Source: Antedon mediterranea
Lineage: Eukaryota > Echinodermata > Crinoidea > Comatulida > Antedonidae
Length of the DNA: 64,000 nucleotides
Assembly (NCBI RefSeq): GCF_964355755.1
Contig: NC_092675.1
Span: 16,195,312 to 16,259,311, forward strand
Direction: 5' to 3'
In this document: one piece after another, positions 1 through 10,477 of the stretch
Numbering within the stretch: position 1 is the stretch's first letter
Layout of the letters: every line of letters starts with the position of its first letter
The notes under the pieces: model-generated
Seen by the model: only the letters and a program-made list of their open reading frames with translations
The model's database searches: none
What the model was told of the DNA's origin: nothing
Program-made: the position numbers and the translations under genes

Positions 1-1423
1 AAGCCTGACTTTGCATAGGCTGAGCCGGTGGCGGCGGGGGAGGCTGCATCTGCTGAGGAGCAGCAGGGACAGGCGGCGGTCGTGCGGCTGTCCTTGAGCG
101 TGAATTGCTAGCTCGGCGTTTTTGCGGGAAGCGCGCTCTTGTCTCCCGACGAGCTTCCCTCTCACGAGCCCATTTATCCTCCTTCTGTGAGAAGGAGCCA
201 AAGAACAAGTCCTGCGCCCCGAAGGAGTCAGACGTAGTAAACCTACGGAAATCGGTCGGTGCGATGTCAGTTGCACCCAAGACGTTAACGCGACGGGCCG
301 CGGCCGCAGATAATGAGATCGTTGCCTGTTGATCAACAACCAGGCCCATGATCTGCTGTAGTAGAGCTATCACGTCCGAATCGCCCTGGGGCGGATGTTC
401 TGGATCAGCCAGAAAGGATAGCAAGTACCCGGCCATAGAGGCGGCTCTAAGCGTCTCGCGTGCGGCCCTGTCGACGGACGTAAGGACGTCCTCTGTCCGG
501 GATTCCGAAGGCTTCAAAAAATTAGTCCTGGACGGGTCCAGGTTCTGGTCCTTACGGACCCGTTCCTTCGCTGCCTCCGGGACGCTCGGCGCCGCGATGT
601 ACAGTTCGAATTGTTTCTGCGGCACCGGAAAAGCCGATGACAGGCTATAAGGCATAGGCCTACGAATCTTGGACTCTTTAGCGATCAGCTCCACACGTTC
701 CACAAGTTCTGGATCGAGAGGCGTAACCGGGCACGAAGATACCTTCTTAAAGGGCGTGCGTACGCCAAAAGTGGAAAACCGCTTAGACGAAGGAGTATGC
801 TTAGGCTCGCGATACGTGAAATCGACGCCGAGAAAGGACAGCACCGCGGGGACCGTCCGCATAACTAGCGCCTGCAGACCTTCCTCCCCTGGCCCGGCCT
901 GCTCTCGTAAGCTATCTCTATCATCGTCAGAGAGCGAGGCCATCGTCCTGTCACTATCGTAATCCCTTTGCCGGACGGACGAACCATCGAAAAACGAGGT
1001 CTGCTGTGGGCCAACATCAATGTATGGAATATGGGGAGGAGGTCTAATCTGAGAGGGTACCTCAGGCTCATCCCTCGGCAGAGCTCTCACAGCTGCAACA
1101 ATGGCTTGCAGTAACCCCGGAGAAAACTCATTCACCCCCGGAACCGCAGAGGCCGCAGCCGGTGCAGGCATATCTGGAAGGCTAACTTCCGGCGCGACGA
1201 CAGGAGGGCCTGCCGTATCAACGGTACCCACCTCCGAAGGTGGTGCCGCTTCCGTGCGCTCTTTAGGCTTAGGGAGCGATTTGAACTTGGACGGTGTCCA
1301 GCGGACACAAACATCGCACGGCGACAACTCGGTACACGTGCGGCAATTTATACACTCCAAGTGGCGGTCCCACTTCACGGTAGAGCGGGGACCCCTACAT
1401 TTAATACAGTCCTGCTTAGGCAT
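1..1423 (-). CDS. DIRS-like retrotransposon ORF1 (gag-like), partial
   Basis: An open frame on the minus strand runs from ATG at 1423-1421 to the window edge (about 474 codons) without a stop; I checked it codon by codon. The N-terminus (MPKQDCIKCRG...) has a Cys/His-rich knuckle of form CxxC...HxxCxxC...CxxC within the first 45 residues. A Pro/Ala-rich linker follows, and the visible end is rich in Pro and Gln (PPPVPAAPQQMQPPPPPP). This layout resembles ORF1 of DIRS/Ngaro tyrosine-recombinase retrotransposons, where a Cys/His knuckle opens a gag-like protein; I did not compare sequences. GC content is far above the flanking DNA, as expected for a recent insertion. The reverse transcriptase, RNase H and recombinase ORFs would lie left of the window. 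Another retroelement gag is the alternative. Confidence 0.6.
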   Translation of the reverse strand, partial: MPKQDCIKCRGPRSTVKWDRHLECINCRTCTELSPCDVCVRWTPSKFKSLPKPKERTEAAPPSEVGTVDTAGPPVVAPEVSLPDMPAPAAASAVPGVNEFSPGLLQAIVAAVRALPRDEPEVPSQIRPPPHIPYIDVGPQQTSFFDGSSVRQRDYDSDRTMASLSDDDRDSLREQAGPGEEGLQALVMRTVPAVLSFLGVDFTYREPKHTPSSKRFSTFGVRTPFKKVSSCPVTPLDPELVERVELIAKESKIRRPMPYSLSSAFPVPQKQFELYIAAPSVPEAAKERVRKDQNLDPSRTNFLKPSESRTEDVLTSVDRAARETLRAASMAGYLLSFLADPEHPPQGDSDVIALLQQIMGLVVDQQATISLSAAAARRVNVLGATDIAPTDFRRFTTSDSFGAQDLFFGSFSQKEDKWAREREARRETRARFPQKRRASNSRSRTAARPPPVPAAPQQMQPPPPPPAQPMQSQA

Positions 1424-3400
1424 GGTGATCTAACAGACCTACTTTTCCCCACTAGCCTAACGAACAACAAAGATCTTCCAGTATTTCTATCCAGGTGAAA
1501 CACACTGGATAACGGCTTACAACGCTAAATTTTAACTCCTGGCAACCAGCCAAGGGTAACGATTCTAAACGTATCCACCACAAGATAACGATCTACTACA
1601 CTTAGCTTCGTTTTCTTGCTCTATTCTTCTCTTCCAGTCTACAGTATAAAGGTCTTTATCGCAAATTCCTCAGGAATTCCAGGAATGTGTTCAAAAAGAC
1701 GTACGTACACAACGACGTTACGAAAAGAAATGATGACGATGATAAGTGGGTGTGTCTCACTTGAGGGCGTACTGGTGGCGGACTGATCCATTATCCGACG
1801 GGGGTGGGGAAAAATTAATGTTATTAATGTTCTTCTTTTCGTAATGTTTACCTCTCGTCGGAGAGAGAGGCTTATGTTGGTTTATCCAGGTAAGCTAGGC
1901 ACGATATAGACAATTAAAATTACGTATCTATTATAATTTAATAATATACTGTATTGTAGTTTGTACATTTGAACAATAATTACAGTAATTCAGCAAATTA
2001 TTTATTACACACAAAATACATAACATGAATGTAATTAAACATAGGCCTAATCTACTATCAGGCTGTAGGCCACATAATTAATACTAAGTAGTAGATTCAG
2101 ATTTTATTACCACCGTAAAATGATGTCGATAATTGAGAAAAACAAAAACCAAAAACATACTAGCCCCTATTTTATTTGGTTTATAGTATAACTAGGGAGT
2201 TGTTAATTAGAAACTCCCTGGTATAATAACTTCAAATAAGAGCCGAGAGTTCAACGCTTCCTATTTCGCGATCAATGGATGCCGCAAGAGACCGCGTGCT
2301 ATATGACAGACCTGGAAACTCTATACGCAACGACTTGATACGCCCGACTGCATAGAAACACGTGTTTTGGCTCCTGGAGATAACGTTCCATACCACCGAA
2401 TTCCGATCCATACATTTACTTAACAAACACTACACTGGTCTCGACGTCAAGAGAATTCGTTCGTGCGCGACTATTATTTTCATTGTTACAGTTTTTCACA
2501 ACCCCTGTAAAACATCGTGGACATTTTCGGTGATTTTAAGAGGTTGCCCGTCGGGACATGACATGTTAAATTTTAGTTGCCCGACGTATTTATTTGGTTG
2601 CCGCGGGACGTTGGGCAAGCGATTCTGCGAGCCCTGAGATGGGTACGATGCGAGGATTGGAGTACACCAAAGAAAGACATGCCTTCTGGCCAACTCTCCC
2701 GACTGTACTGAAGGCCTTGGTGCGCTCCAGTACTACCCGGGTGCTCTGGGAAATTGGCTTGACTACTCAATATCTGATTGATTGGTTTCCAGGAGATGTT
2801 TCGCTGCCTTCTCTTGCAGGGGTTCTCGTCAAGACATCACCTAGCAATCTGCCTGCACCTGAGAGGCAGCCGAAATTATTATTGCACTCAACAAAATTAC
2901 AACAACACACTCACTTAATTTTTTTTATTTTATTTTTTTTAAATTCAGAAATAAATACATTTTTAATTAGGCTAGGCCTAGACTAGCTTATTTACAAATA
3001 AGAAAATATCTATAACAAATGTAATATTAAAAAGTGATAGGCTAGGCCTAGGCCCGCCCAGGCTACCCTACATGCACTGGACACCAGCTCTCACTGGCTA
3101 GGCGTCCCATCTAGACCTCAAAAATCCTTCTTTATTGAGAGAGAGGCTAGCCGCTATAGCCTAGCTAGCACTCGCTCTAATTTTTGCAGTTACTTTAATA
3201 TATATCTGTATAAATTTTAACTTTAATCAACTAAAATGAGAATAAAGTACACATACCATTTAAATCAACAGTTATATTCATTTCGTAATAATATGAAATT
3301 GCAGTTTAAAGGATCAAAATAACACAAGCTTACTTGCTTCAAGTAGTCAAATCAGCCTGCAGTCACACGAAGAAGAAAGAGAAGTACAAAACAAACACAA
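1424..3400. other. Retroelement leader and unassigned AT-rich DNA
   Basis: The first 400-450 bases (1424 to about 1880) are probably the 5' leader or terminal repeat of the minus-strand retroelement. They remain GC-richer than what follows and contain a TATA-like CAGTATAAAGG near 1640. From 1900 to 3400 I see no recognisable gene. There is an imperfect hairpin at about 2187-2223 (arms around AGGGAGTT/AACTCCCT) and a GC-richer island at 2490-2870 with an open frame (2594-2986) that resembles nothing I know. TAGGCCTA words occur at 2972-2985 and 3036-3055. Confidence 0.4.
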
Positions 3401-4091
3401 CACGTCACACTATGGAACGCCATTACTGCCTTCTTTGGCTCTTTTACCATTCGGCTGGCTCTTTCAACATTTTATACGGCTCTTTCACCACTTTTACCAT
3501 TACGTTCGGCACTTTTACCAATTCATATGGCTCTTTTTCCATTTCATACGGCTCTTTCATCATTTCATACGGCTCTTTCATCGTTTGGTGCTTTTCTATT
3601 TAACCCTTTTACCATTTACGTTCAGTGCTTTCATCATTCAGTGCTTTTACCTTTCGGCCCTTTTCACGTCTCAACAAATATGACCCTTGACATCGGGTCA
3701 ACTGAGAAAATGTGACTGAAGGAGCCTAGTCAAACTTGCTCAAACTTGCCCAAGTACACGCGCGACACATCAAGTTCCTACGGTAAGAGGTTGTTTTAGT
3801 GTGGGTTCGAATGCCTTTAAAAATTACTATAATAGCAAAATCAAACATGTTTCTGGTTTTTCTCTCGAAGAAATTGACGAGAGCCTTATCGAAGAGGAAT
3901 TGAGAAATCTCAACCCATCTAAAAGTGTAGGCCTTGATCAGATTCCTGCAAAATTTCTTAGAGACGGAGCTCCTAATTTTAAAATACCAATAACACATAT
4001 AATTAACCTCTCCATTAAATACGAACGTATTCCCTCGGATTTTAAACTCGCAAAAGTCACGCCCCTTCATAAAAAGAATTCCAGAACTGAG

Positions 4092-5724
4092 CAGGCCCGT
4101 AGCCAGGGGGGGGTTTTATGGTTCGGGCGAACCCCCCCTTTATAGCGAACCCCCCTTAACCAACTGCGAACCCCCATCCCCGACATGCCCAATACCTCAC
4201 CCTCATCTCCAAAAATCCTCCAAATACGTGCCCCACAGTACAAAAAGTTGTTTGTAAATTGAAAAATTCGTAAACTTGTTCGTGAACCTTCTTCTCTGTA
4301 TGATGAGCGTCAACTAGTGATACGTGTCTGTAAATTTCTAAAAGCTTCAAATGAATTGCCGATTTTAACCTGAAAAATAAATGTTTGGTCCCTGCATGTA
4401 ACATGATCTGTTGACTGTTTATATGGCGTATATAAGACCTATTTTAGAATATGCTGCCCCTGTTTGGCATGGCGCTATCACTAAGGACATGTCCAAGTCT
4501 ATTGAAAAGGTACAAAAGAGAGCATTGCGTATCATGCTAGGTAACAACTATTTGTGCTATGATCATGCATTGTCTGTTACTGGTTTACCTACTCTTGTTG
4601 AGAGAAGAAACAAACTTGTGTTGCCTTTCGGGGAAGGCTTTTTAAAATCCGGTCTCTCAGAGTCAACCGCTTTCTAGAAGTACCTCATTGTAAAACCAGC
4701 AGACTTAGGTCGTCTCCAGTTCCCACCATGGTGGATATAATTAATAGGCACCACTAGCTTTTTTTTTGATATGTAATAAGTGAATGTTTTTAAGGTTTTT
4801 TATTCATGTATGTTTTTAACTCTATGGTACGATATCTAATTTTATTAAGATGTTTCTATTTTTATAGCAATTTTAACTAATTTTTAGTCATTTGTAATAC
4901 ATTTCATTTCAGTCCTTGACTGTCGTTTTGTAATATATTTTTATATACCGAATAAATTAAAAAAAATAAAAAACATGATATTGACGCGTCTCATAGCGAG
5001 CTGACGCACGAACGATTCGTACAAAGGACACCGCCAGACAACTGCGTACCTATAATTGTTTAGATCACTGGCAGTCAGGCAGCATGCATAAAGTATATTA
5101 TAGCCTTCCGACGTACATCAGTATTTATGTGCGACTATGAAGTATAATGTATCATAGAGGATTATAGTGAATATTAATATTTTACACTATAATATCTATG
5201 GTATCAAGTACTGTAGTTCACATTATGGCATCCGATTATTTTTTTCTAGACCACGCCGATACGTTCTAAAATGTATCAATATCACCTATTTACATATTTA
5301 TATTCCTCAACAAATTGCTGTAAATAAATATTATAGATAGAGCTAGCAAATAGCATTTGCCTTCACCCAGTGTGCTTTTTTCGGGGCTGCTCCTAGATAT
5401 ACGTTCGCATTGAACTTGAACGCAAACAAAATACGAAGTAAATGATCAAACAATCGGTGGTTCCGCACAGAGCACGCGCATCTAACATACGGCAACAAAT
5501 AGTTATCGTCATTTAAATTATCGACGTGTTTGAGGAGGAGGAAAAAAGTACGATCTTTTTGCTCATTGGTTATATAGCATGCTGCACGAGAGTGTCTTTT
5601 CCGGCCATCTAGGGTGTCATTTAACAAAATTCGCTTCGCATCAGGCTGGGGGAGGGGGGGGGGGGGGTTGACCCAAATATTTAGTGTCCGAACCCCCCCT
5701 TGACAGATCCTGGCTACGGCCCTG
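4092..5724. mobile_element. Non-autonomous hAT-like DNA transposon inside the LINE
   Basis: The ends are inverted repeats: left CAGGCCCGTAGCCAGG, right CCTGGCTACGGCCCTG, followed inward by G-tract/C-tract stretches and GTTCG..GAACCCCCC. CTGAG is duplicated at both borders (4087-4091 and 5725-5729). No transposase is present. A stretch at 4980-5080, read in reverse complement, matches internal sequence of the two hAT copies at 54307-56190 and 56774-58403 (TTTGTACGAATCGTTC, GACGCG, GTCTGGCGG), so all three belong to related families. The duplication is 5 bp rather than the 8 bp usual for hAT, which leaves the superfamily call open. Confidence 0.7.
4405..4975 (+). mobile_element. LINE 3'-end fragment nested in the DNA transposon
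   Basis: Codons from about 4411 to 4677 give YIRPILEYAAPVWHG, EKVQKRALRIMLG and LPTLVERRNKL, the conserved C-terminal region after the reverse transcriptase in CR1/jockey LINEs. The fragment is 5'-truncated, is broken after about 4640 and ends in A-rich AATAAA-like repeats near 4950-4975. It differs from the surrounding LINE, so it is an independent insertion into the hAT-like element. Confidence 0.75.
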
Positions 5725-5729
5725 CTGAG

Positions 5730-7064
5730 GCTAATAATTACAGACCTATAAGCATTCTCTCCTCAGTTTCGAAAATTCTGGAGAAGGTGGTATATATACA
5801 AGTTTCCGATTACCTTGAAAGGAATCAACTTATCTACGATCATCAATCCGGTTTTCGTAGATCATTTTCTACCGACACATGTCTTATTCATCTTAGAGAT
5901 CACCTTAGAGTTCAAATGTCAAATGGTTTATTTACGGGTATGGTTTTACTCGATGTCCAAAAGGCCTTTGACTCGGTCAATCATGATATTTTGTGTAAAA
6001 AACTTAAGTATCTAGGATGCCGGTCTATCGGTTGGTTTCAAGCGTACCTGTCTGGGCGAAATCAGATTGTCGATATTAAAGGTACCAAATCGGACTCTAT
6101 TGAGATTGGATGTGGAGTCCCCCAGGGTAGCCTTTTGGGTCCTCTCTTGTTTCTTATTTACGTAAATGACCTACCATCTAGTATCGAAAGTGATTGTAAA
6201 GTTGTTTTGTACGCTGACGATTGTGCAATTTTTTACTCCCATAAAGATCCAATCTCAATCCAATCTAAACTCCAAAACAATCTCGTATCATGCAATAATT
6301 GGCTGATCGACAATCAACTTTCGCTTCATATGGGTAAGACCGAATGCATCCTGTTTGGTTCTAAACGTAGATTAAGCAAAGTGAACGAATTCTATATTGA
6401 TTGCTTTGGAACGACTATAAATGGATCAAAATCTATCAAATATCTAGGTATTGAGATTGACCAAAATGTATCAGGTGACGTCATTGCCCGCTCTGTTATA
6501 AACAAAGCAAACGGCAGACTGAAATTTCTGTACCGACAATCATCATTTCTTAATTCACATTGTCGCAAAATTCTTAGTTTTGCTTTAATCCAACCGATGT
6601 TCGATTATTCGGTTTGCTTATGGTCTTCTACGGTTAATAAAAATTTAAAATCAAAATTACAAACGACTCAAAACAAAATGGTTCGTTTTATAAAAAAGTT
6701 AGGTCCCCGATCTCATGTTGGTCAATCTCAGCTAAACGACGTTGGTATGTTAAAAGTCCAAGACCGTGTCGAATTTCTTAGAGTCTGTCATGTTTTTAAA
6801 ATATATAATCATTGTTGTCGACCTTATTTATGCAATCGCTTTATTAGAATTTCAGACAGTCATAATTACAATACTAGGGGATGCAATTTTAATTTTAGAA
6901 TCCCAACTATCAAGCCAATGGCACATGTGACCTTTTTTTACAATGCTATTAAAGAATGGAATAATTTACCAATTAACATTAAGGAATCACAAACTGTTTG
7001 TTGTTTTAAAAGTAAAGTTAAAAAGTATCTACAGGAACGTTCACTAGCTCTAGAAACTATTTAA
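5730..7064 (+). pseudogene. LINE reverse transcriptase, main fragment
   Basis: This uninterrupted 445-codon stretch holds the RT fingers/palm and C-terminal domain of the LINE. The palm motif D(V)QKAFDSVNHD, the GVPQGS turn and the YADD box are all present, so the catalytic carboxylates appear intact. It is separated from its upstream part (3806-4091) by the DNA transposon at 4092-5724. Joining codon 4089-4091 to 5730-5732 keeps the frame, so the split is due only to that insertion. Without the endonuclease and N-terminus the copy is not expected to be autonomous. Confidence 0.85.
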
Positions 7065-8321
7065 TAAGCGCTTCTTCTTTTTTCGATTGTCCTTTTTTGC
7101 TGTTTTTTGTAATTTTTATATGTTGCATTGTTTGTCTTTTTTGCTGTTCTTTCAAAGGACCTCATTGGAAACAAGTCCGTAGAGGACTTTTATGAGTTAT
7201 CCTTGGCATCCTTGTTTTATTTTGGTATTTTTATATTTGCCAATTTTAATTGTATGTCTGTGATATTTTATGTACTGATGCCGAAATAAATCAAATCAAA
7301 TCAAATTTCCACCCCACCCGCCACCAATAGGTGAAAAATTGTTCAACCAATCAAAACTTTTTCGGTTCGTGTGAATATATTCTATATCTTATACACTGTC
7401 TCTGTCTCTATAGGCCTAAACTGTTAGCGTAGTTTAGACCTATTGGAACGACCTGCATCGGACTCAATGTGCCGCGTGTGTACTTGGGCAAGTTTGAGAA
7501 AGTTAGACTAGGCTCCAGGCAGCAGTCACATTTTCTCATTTGACCCAATGTCAAGGGTCATATTTGTTGAGACGTAAAAAGGGCCGAAAGGTAAAAGCAC
7601 TGAATGATGAAAGCACCGAACGTAATGGTAAAAGGGTCAAATAGAAAAGCACCAACTGATTAAAGAACCGTATGAAATGATGAAAGAGCCGTGTGAAATG
7701 GTAAAAGAGCAGTATGAAATGGTAAAAGAGCCATATGAAATGGTAAAAGTGCCAAACGTAATGGTAAAAGTGCCGAACGTAATGGTGAAAGAGCCGTATA
7801 AAATGGTGAAAGTGCCAAATGGTAAAGGGCCGAATGGTAAAAGAGCCGAAGAAGGCAGTAACGGCGTTCCATATAACACTCGATCCTGTCTGTGGCTTGG
7901 TGGTTGGTGGTACGGAGTGGTGTATGAGGCGCCATACGCAGCAAAAGTGTCACGCAAAAATACAAGTGGAAATTTTAAAAGTACTGTGTAATTGACCAAA
8001 TGAACATTTTAAAATACTATGTCTGATTTCTTAAAACGTACTGTGTAATTTTTAAAATACAAATGAACATTTTAAAATACTATGTATGATTTCTTAAAAC
8101 GTACTGTTTATGTGTAATTTTTAAAATACAGGTCTGATTTTCGCCTCAAACGTACGGTCTAATTAAATGCAATGTTTAAAATGCGATGTCACGCTCAGTT
8201 AGACACCTCTAACTGAGCGTGACGGATCATTCCATTTTTTTTGGGGGAGGCAATAGGTAAATTAAACATACGTCGCAAACGCACATGTGGTAGTGGTGTA
8301 TAGTACGTGGATTGCGTCGAT

Positions 8322-8392
8322 GAAAATTGCGTCGATGAAAACTGCATCGATGAAAACTGCATCGATGAAACTGCATCAATGAAAACTGCGAT
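8322..8392. repeat. 17-bp tandem repeat, TGCRTCGATGAAAACTG type
   Basis: Five imperfect units of 15-17 bp around GCGTCGATGAAAACT lie in the spacer of the palindromic element. They have the same character as the arm repeats of the other foldback elements here: short units that differ at a few positions. Confidence 0.8.
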
Positions 8393-8834
8393 CTCCTGCC
8401 GGTATGATTTGAATATGATGTCTTGGATGCTGGACATTTTAAGTTTATGTAGGCCTACTGTACTGGTGGATTAACACGGAAGCAATTCCGCATCTCATCC
8501 ACTACACTCGCGCATTTGGTAATAATCCACGTACCATACACCACTACCACATGTGCGTTTGTGACGTATGTTTAATTTACCTATTGCCTCCCCACCAAAA
8601 AATGGAATGACCCGTCACGCTCAGTTAGAGATGTCTAACTGAGCGTGACGAATTGCTTCCATTTTAAACATTGCATTTAGACCGTACGTTTGAGGCGAAA
8701 ATCAGACCTGTATTTAAAAAATTACACAGTACGTTTTAAGAAATCAGACATAGTATTTTAAAATATTCATTTGTATTTTAAAAATTACACAGTACGTTTA
8801 AGAAATCAGACATAGTATTTTAAAATGTTCATTT

Positions 8835-9180
8835 GTATTGTCCCCAAAAACATGAAAAATGAAAATTAATTAAATCAGACTTTGAATATGTTATATTGTA
8901 GTTTTAATAAAGTTAATCACTTCCAATGAAAAAAAACGAAAAAAAAAACTTTTTCACTTATAAAATGACAAAATAAATGGTTAAATTCAACCAAAAATTC
9001 ATTGGCTGGCAGCCAATTTGACCATGTTTTGCTTTAAATCATATCTTTTCAGGTAAATACATTTTTTTTTCGATCCAATTTTTGGTCAAAGTGGATAACT
9101 ATTGTGTTACATTAATCTGGAATATTTAAAAAAAAAATTTGTAAGAATTATTTTTTCAGGGGGACAATACATCTTTAACA
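8835..9180. mobile_element. MITE, TTAAAGATGTATTGTCC family
   Basis: The ends read TTGTATTGTCCCC and GGGGACAATACATCTTTAA. The interior contains GCTGGCAGCCAATTTGAC and TTTGGTCAAAGTGGATAACT. The same sequence recurs at 39509-39712 (vitellogenin intron), in part at about 38465-38560, and at 61562-61815, so this is a dispersed family of about 200-350 bp. It is non-coding. Confidence 0.75.
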
Positions 9181-10199
9181 ATTAGTATTTTTGCGTGACA
9201 CTTTTGCCAAAGAATATATATCACAAGAATGAGTATTCCGCGATTTTTGCATGAGAAATTTGTAACAGAGAGCTCCAGTGAGTGATGCCCGCCCTCATAA
9301 GGGCGGATGTATACATACTAAATAAGACTTGATTTAATAGATATTATACATGTCACATTAAATAGAATTATGATAATAGTTTTTGCAATTGTAAACTATT
9401 TTATAATACATATTTATTAACAAACTAGTGTACATTCACTTTTACAGACAATTATTTACTAACATGCTAAGTTAGTTCACAAAAAAGGCCTAACACAGCA
9501 ACACCAAAAATCAACAAATCGTTACTCAGCACGGCCTATTCTTTACCATTGCCGTGTACTACTCTACGCCCGGTAAATTAAGTATTGTTTTTATGATATA
9601 AATTAGTATAAAATACATGTTATTAATAGGAAAAAATGTTAAATGTCATTAACATTTATTTGTTTTACCAGAAACAGGTTAAATATAGGAATATTATTAA
9701 ACTATCCTACGTGAACACGCCCGGTCACGCTATCGTAGCGCCCGGTTGATAAAGCAAACTGTTTATACGGCAGTTTTTACTAAATAAATTGCATAAAACG
9801 AACAATTAAATATCCAAAAAGTATTTAACATGATGTTGGCATGTAGTTGATAACATTTTTTATCATGAAAATACTACCGGTGGTCCAGCCTTTGATTAGT
9901 GAAACCGTCACAAAAAGTTGTATACATCCCAGATACATCCACACTTATGGCGGCGCCTACCACATGGACAATATTACTGTTACAGGGAAAATCGCGGATT
10001 ACTCATTCTTGTGATATATATTCTTTGCTTTTGCTGCGTATGGCGCCTCATAGCGGTGAACACACGAAAATTAAACCTAAAAAAAAACTTGCAGCTACTA
10101 CTGTAATCATCATCAAAAGGCATAATTTGCAACTTGGTACATTATTAGATAATATAGTAATACATTATGATTGTTTAATTTTAATTTGTATAATAACTA

Positions 10200-10420
10200 G
10201 GCCTAGTCCTAGCCTAGGAAGCATATAAATACTAGAGTAGTTAGGCTAGGCAAGCTAGGCTCCTACCTAGCCTAGTAGCCTAGTAGGCCTAGGCCTAGTA
10301 GTATAGTAGTAGTAGTAGTAGTACGGTGAAACTGCAGTAGCGCCCGGTGAACCTGTACTAGAGTAGTAGTAAGCCTATTTAGAATAGTACAGTAGGCCTA
10401 GTAGAGACCAACATCATGTG
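10200..10420. repeat. TAGGCC-rich low-complexity tract
   Basis: Overlapping TAGGCCTA, CTAGCCTAG and TAGTAG words form a degenerate tract. Similar tracts lie at 3036-3060, 18380-18680, 19055-19260, 27125-27200 and 63275-63400. The word also occurs singly in most introns. Confidence 0.8.
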
Positions 10421-10477
10421 TGTAGTCCTTCCTCTTTGATGACATGGCCAGACCTACGTAATCCCTGTAATGTATGG

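Larger units (their letters stand above)
3806..7310 (+). mobile_element. CR1/jockey-type LINE, 5'-truncated and interrupted
   Basis: A reverse-transcriptase reading frame occupies 3806-4091 and resumes at 5730-7064. The first part carries the region before the palm (SVGLDQIPAKFL, PSDFKLAKVTPLHKK). The second carries NNYRPISILS, QSGFR, DVQKAFDSVNH, GVPQGSLLGPLLF and the catalytic YADD near 6213, then the thumb and C-terminal region, stopping at 7062-7064. The tail ends in a short (TCAAA)n run near 7290-7307, as in CR1-like LINEs. The endonuclease is missing, so the copy is 5'-truncated, but the remaining frame has no stop or frameshift, which suggests a young copy. The clade within the superfamily is uncertain. 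Confidence 0.85.
3411..7889. mobile_element. Foldback element with minisatellite arms (TU-like)
   Basis: Two long inverted arms face each other: about 3411-3776 and 7468-7889. Both start at the outside with TATGGAACGCC(A/G)TTACTGCC and share a closely matching inner part. Most of each arm is a degenerate tandem array of roughly 18-21 bp units built on TACGGCTCTTTCAYCATTTC and variants such as GTTCGGCACTTTTACCATTA. The loop holds a LINE that itself carries a hAT-like insertion. The design, inverted arms made of short tandem repeats, is that of foldback elements such as Drosophila FB and sea-urchin TU. No transposase is visible and I found no clear target-site duplication at the outer ends. Confidence 0.7.
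7941..9207. mobile_element. Palindromic element with perfect 23-bp terminal repeats
   Basis: Bases 7941-7963 and 9185-9207 are perfect reverse complements (core GTGTCACGCAAAAATAC). Inside, arms of about 300 bp (7990-8320 and 8525-8850) face each other across a 200-bp spacer, so half of the element can fold into one long hairpin. Each arm contains about two copies of a block with ACTATGTCTGATTTCTTAAA and a secondary 16-17 bp hairpin of CGTCACGCTCAGTTAGA (8188-8223 and 8613-8650). The right part also holds a separate MITE (8835-9180). No coding sequence is present. Confidence 0.75.
7923..10052. mobile_element. TIR element interrupted by nested palindromic elements
   Basis: TATGAGGCGCCATACGCAGC at 7923-7942 is matched in reverse complement at 10033-10052. 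Further inside, the CAAAGAATATATATCACAAG block at about 9208-9275 is matched inverted at about 9970-10030. The element was therefore a roughly 850-bp inverted-repeat transposon that was later split near its left end by the element at 7941-9207. The central part (9260-9960) is AT-rich, with a small CGCCCTCATAAGGGCG hairpin near 9290, and has no coding potential. Confidence 0.7.

Noticed and set aside
3334-3715. Three overlapping open frames rich in His, Phe and Ser
   Set aside because: They read through the tandem units of the left foldback arm. Absence of stops follows from the repeat unit; the frames at 7637-7999 are the same effect in the right arm.
8322-8392. CRISPR-like short repeats
   Set aside because: Units are contiguous 15-17 bp tandem repeats without spacers, in an animal genome.
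9899-10228. 109-codon plus frame
   Set aside because: It crosses the inverted end of the outer TIR element into the TAGGCC tract and has no recognisable domain.
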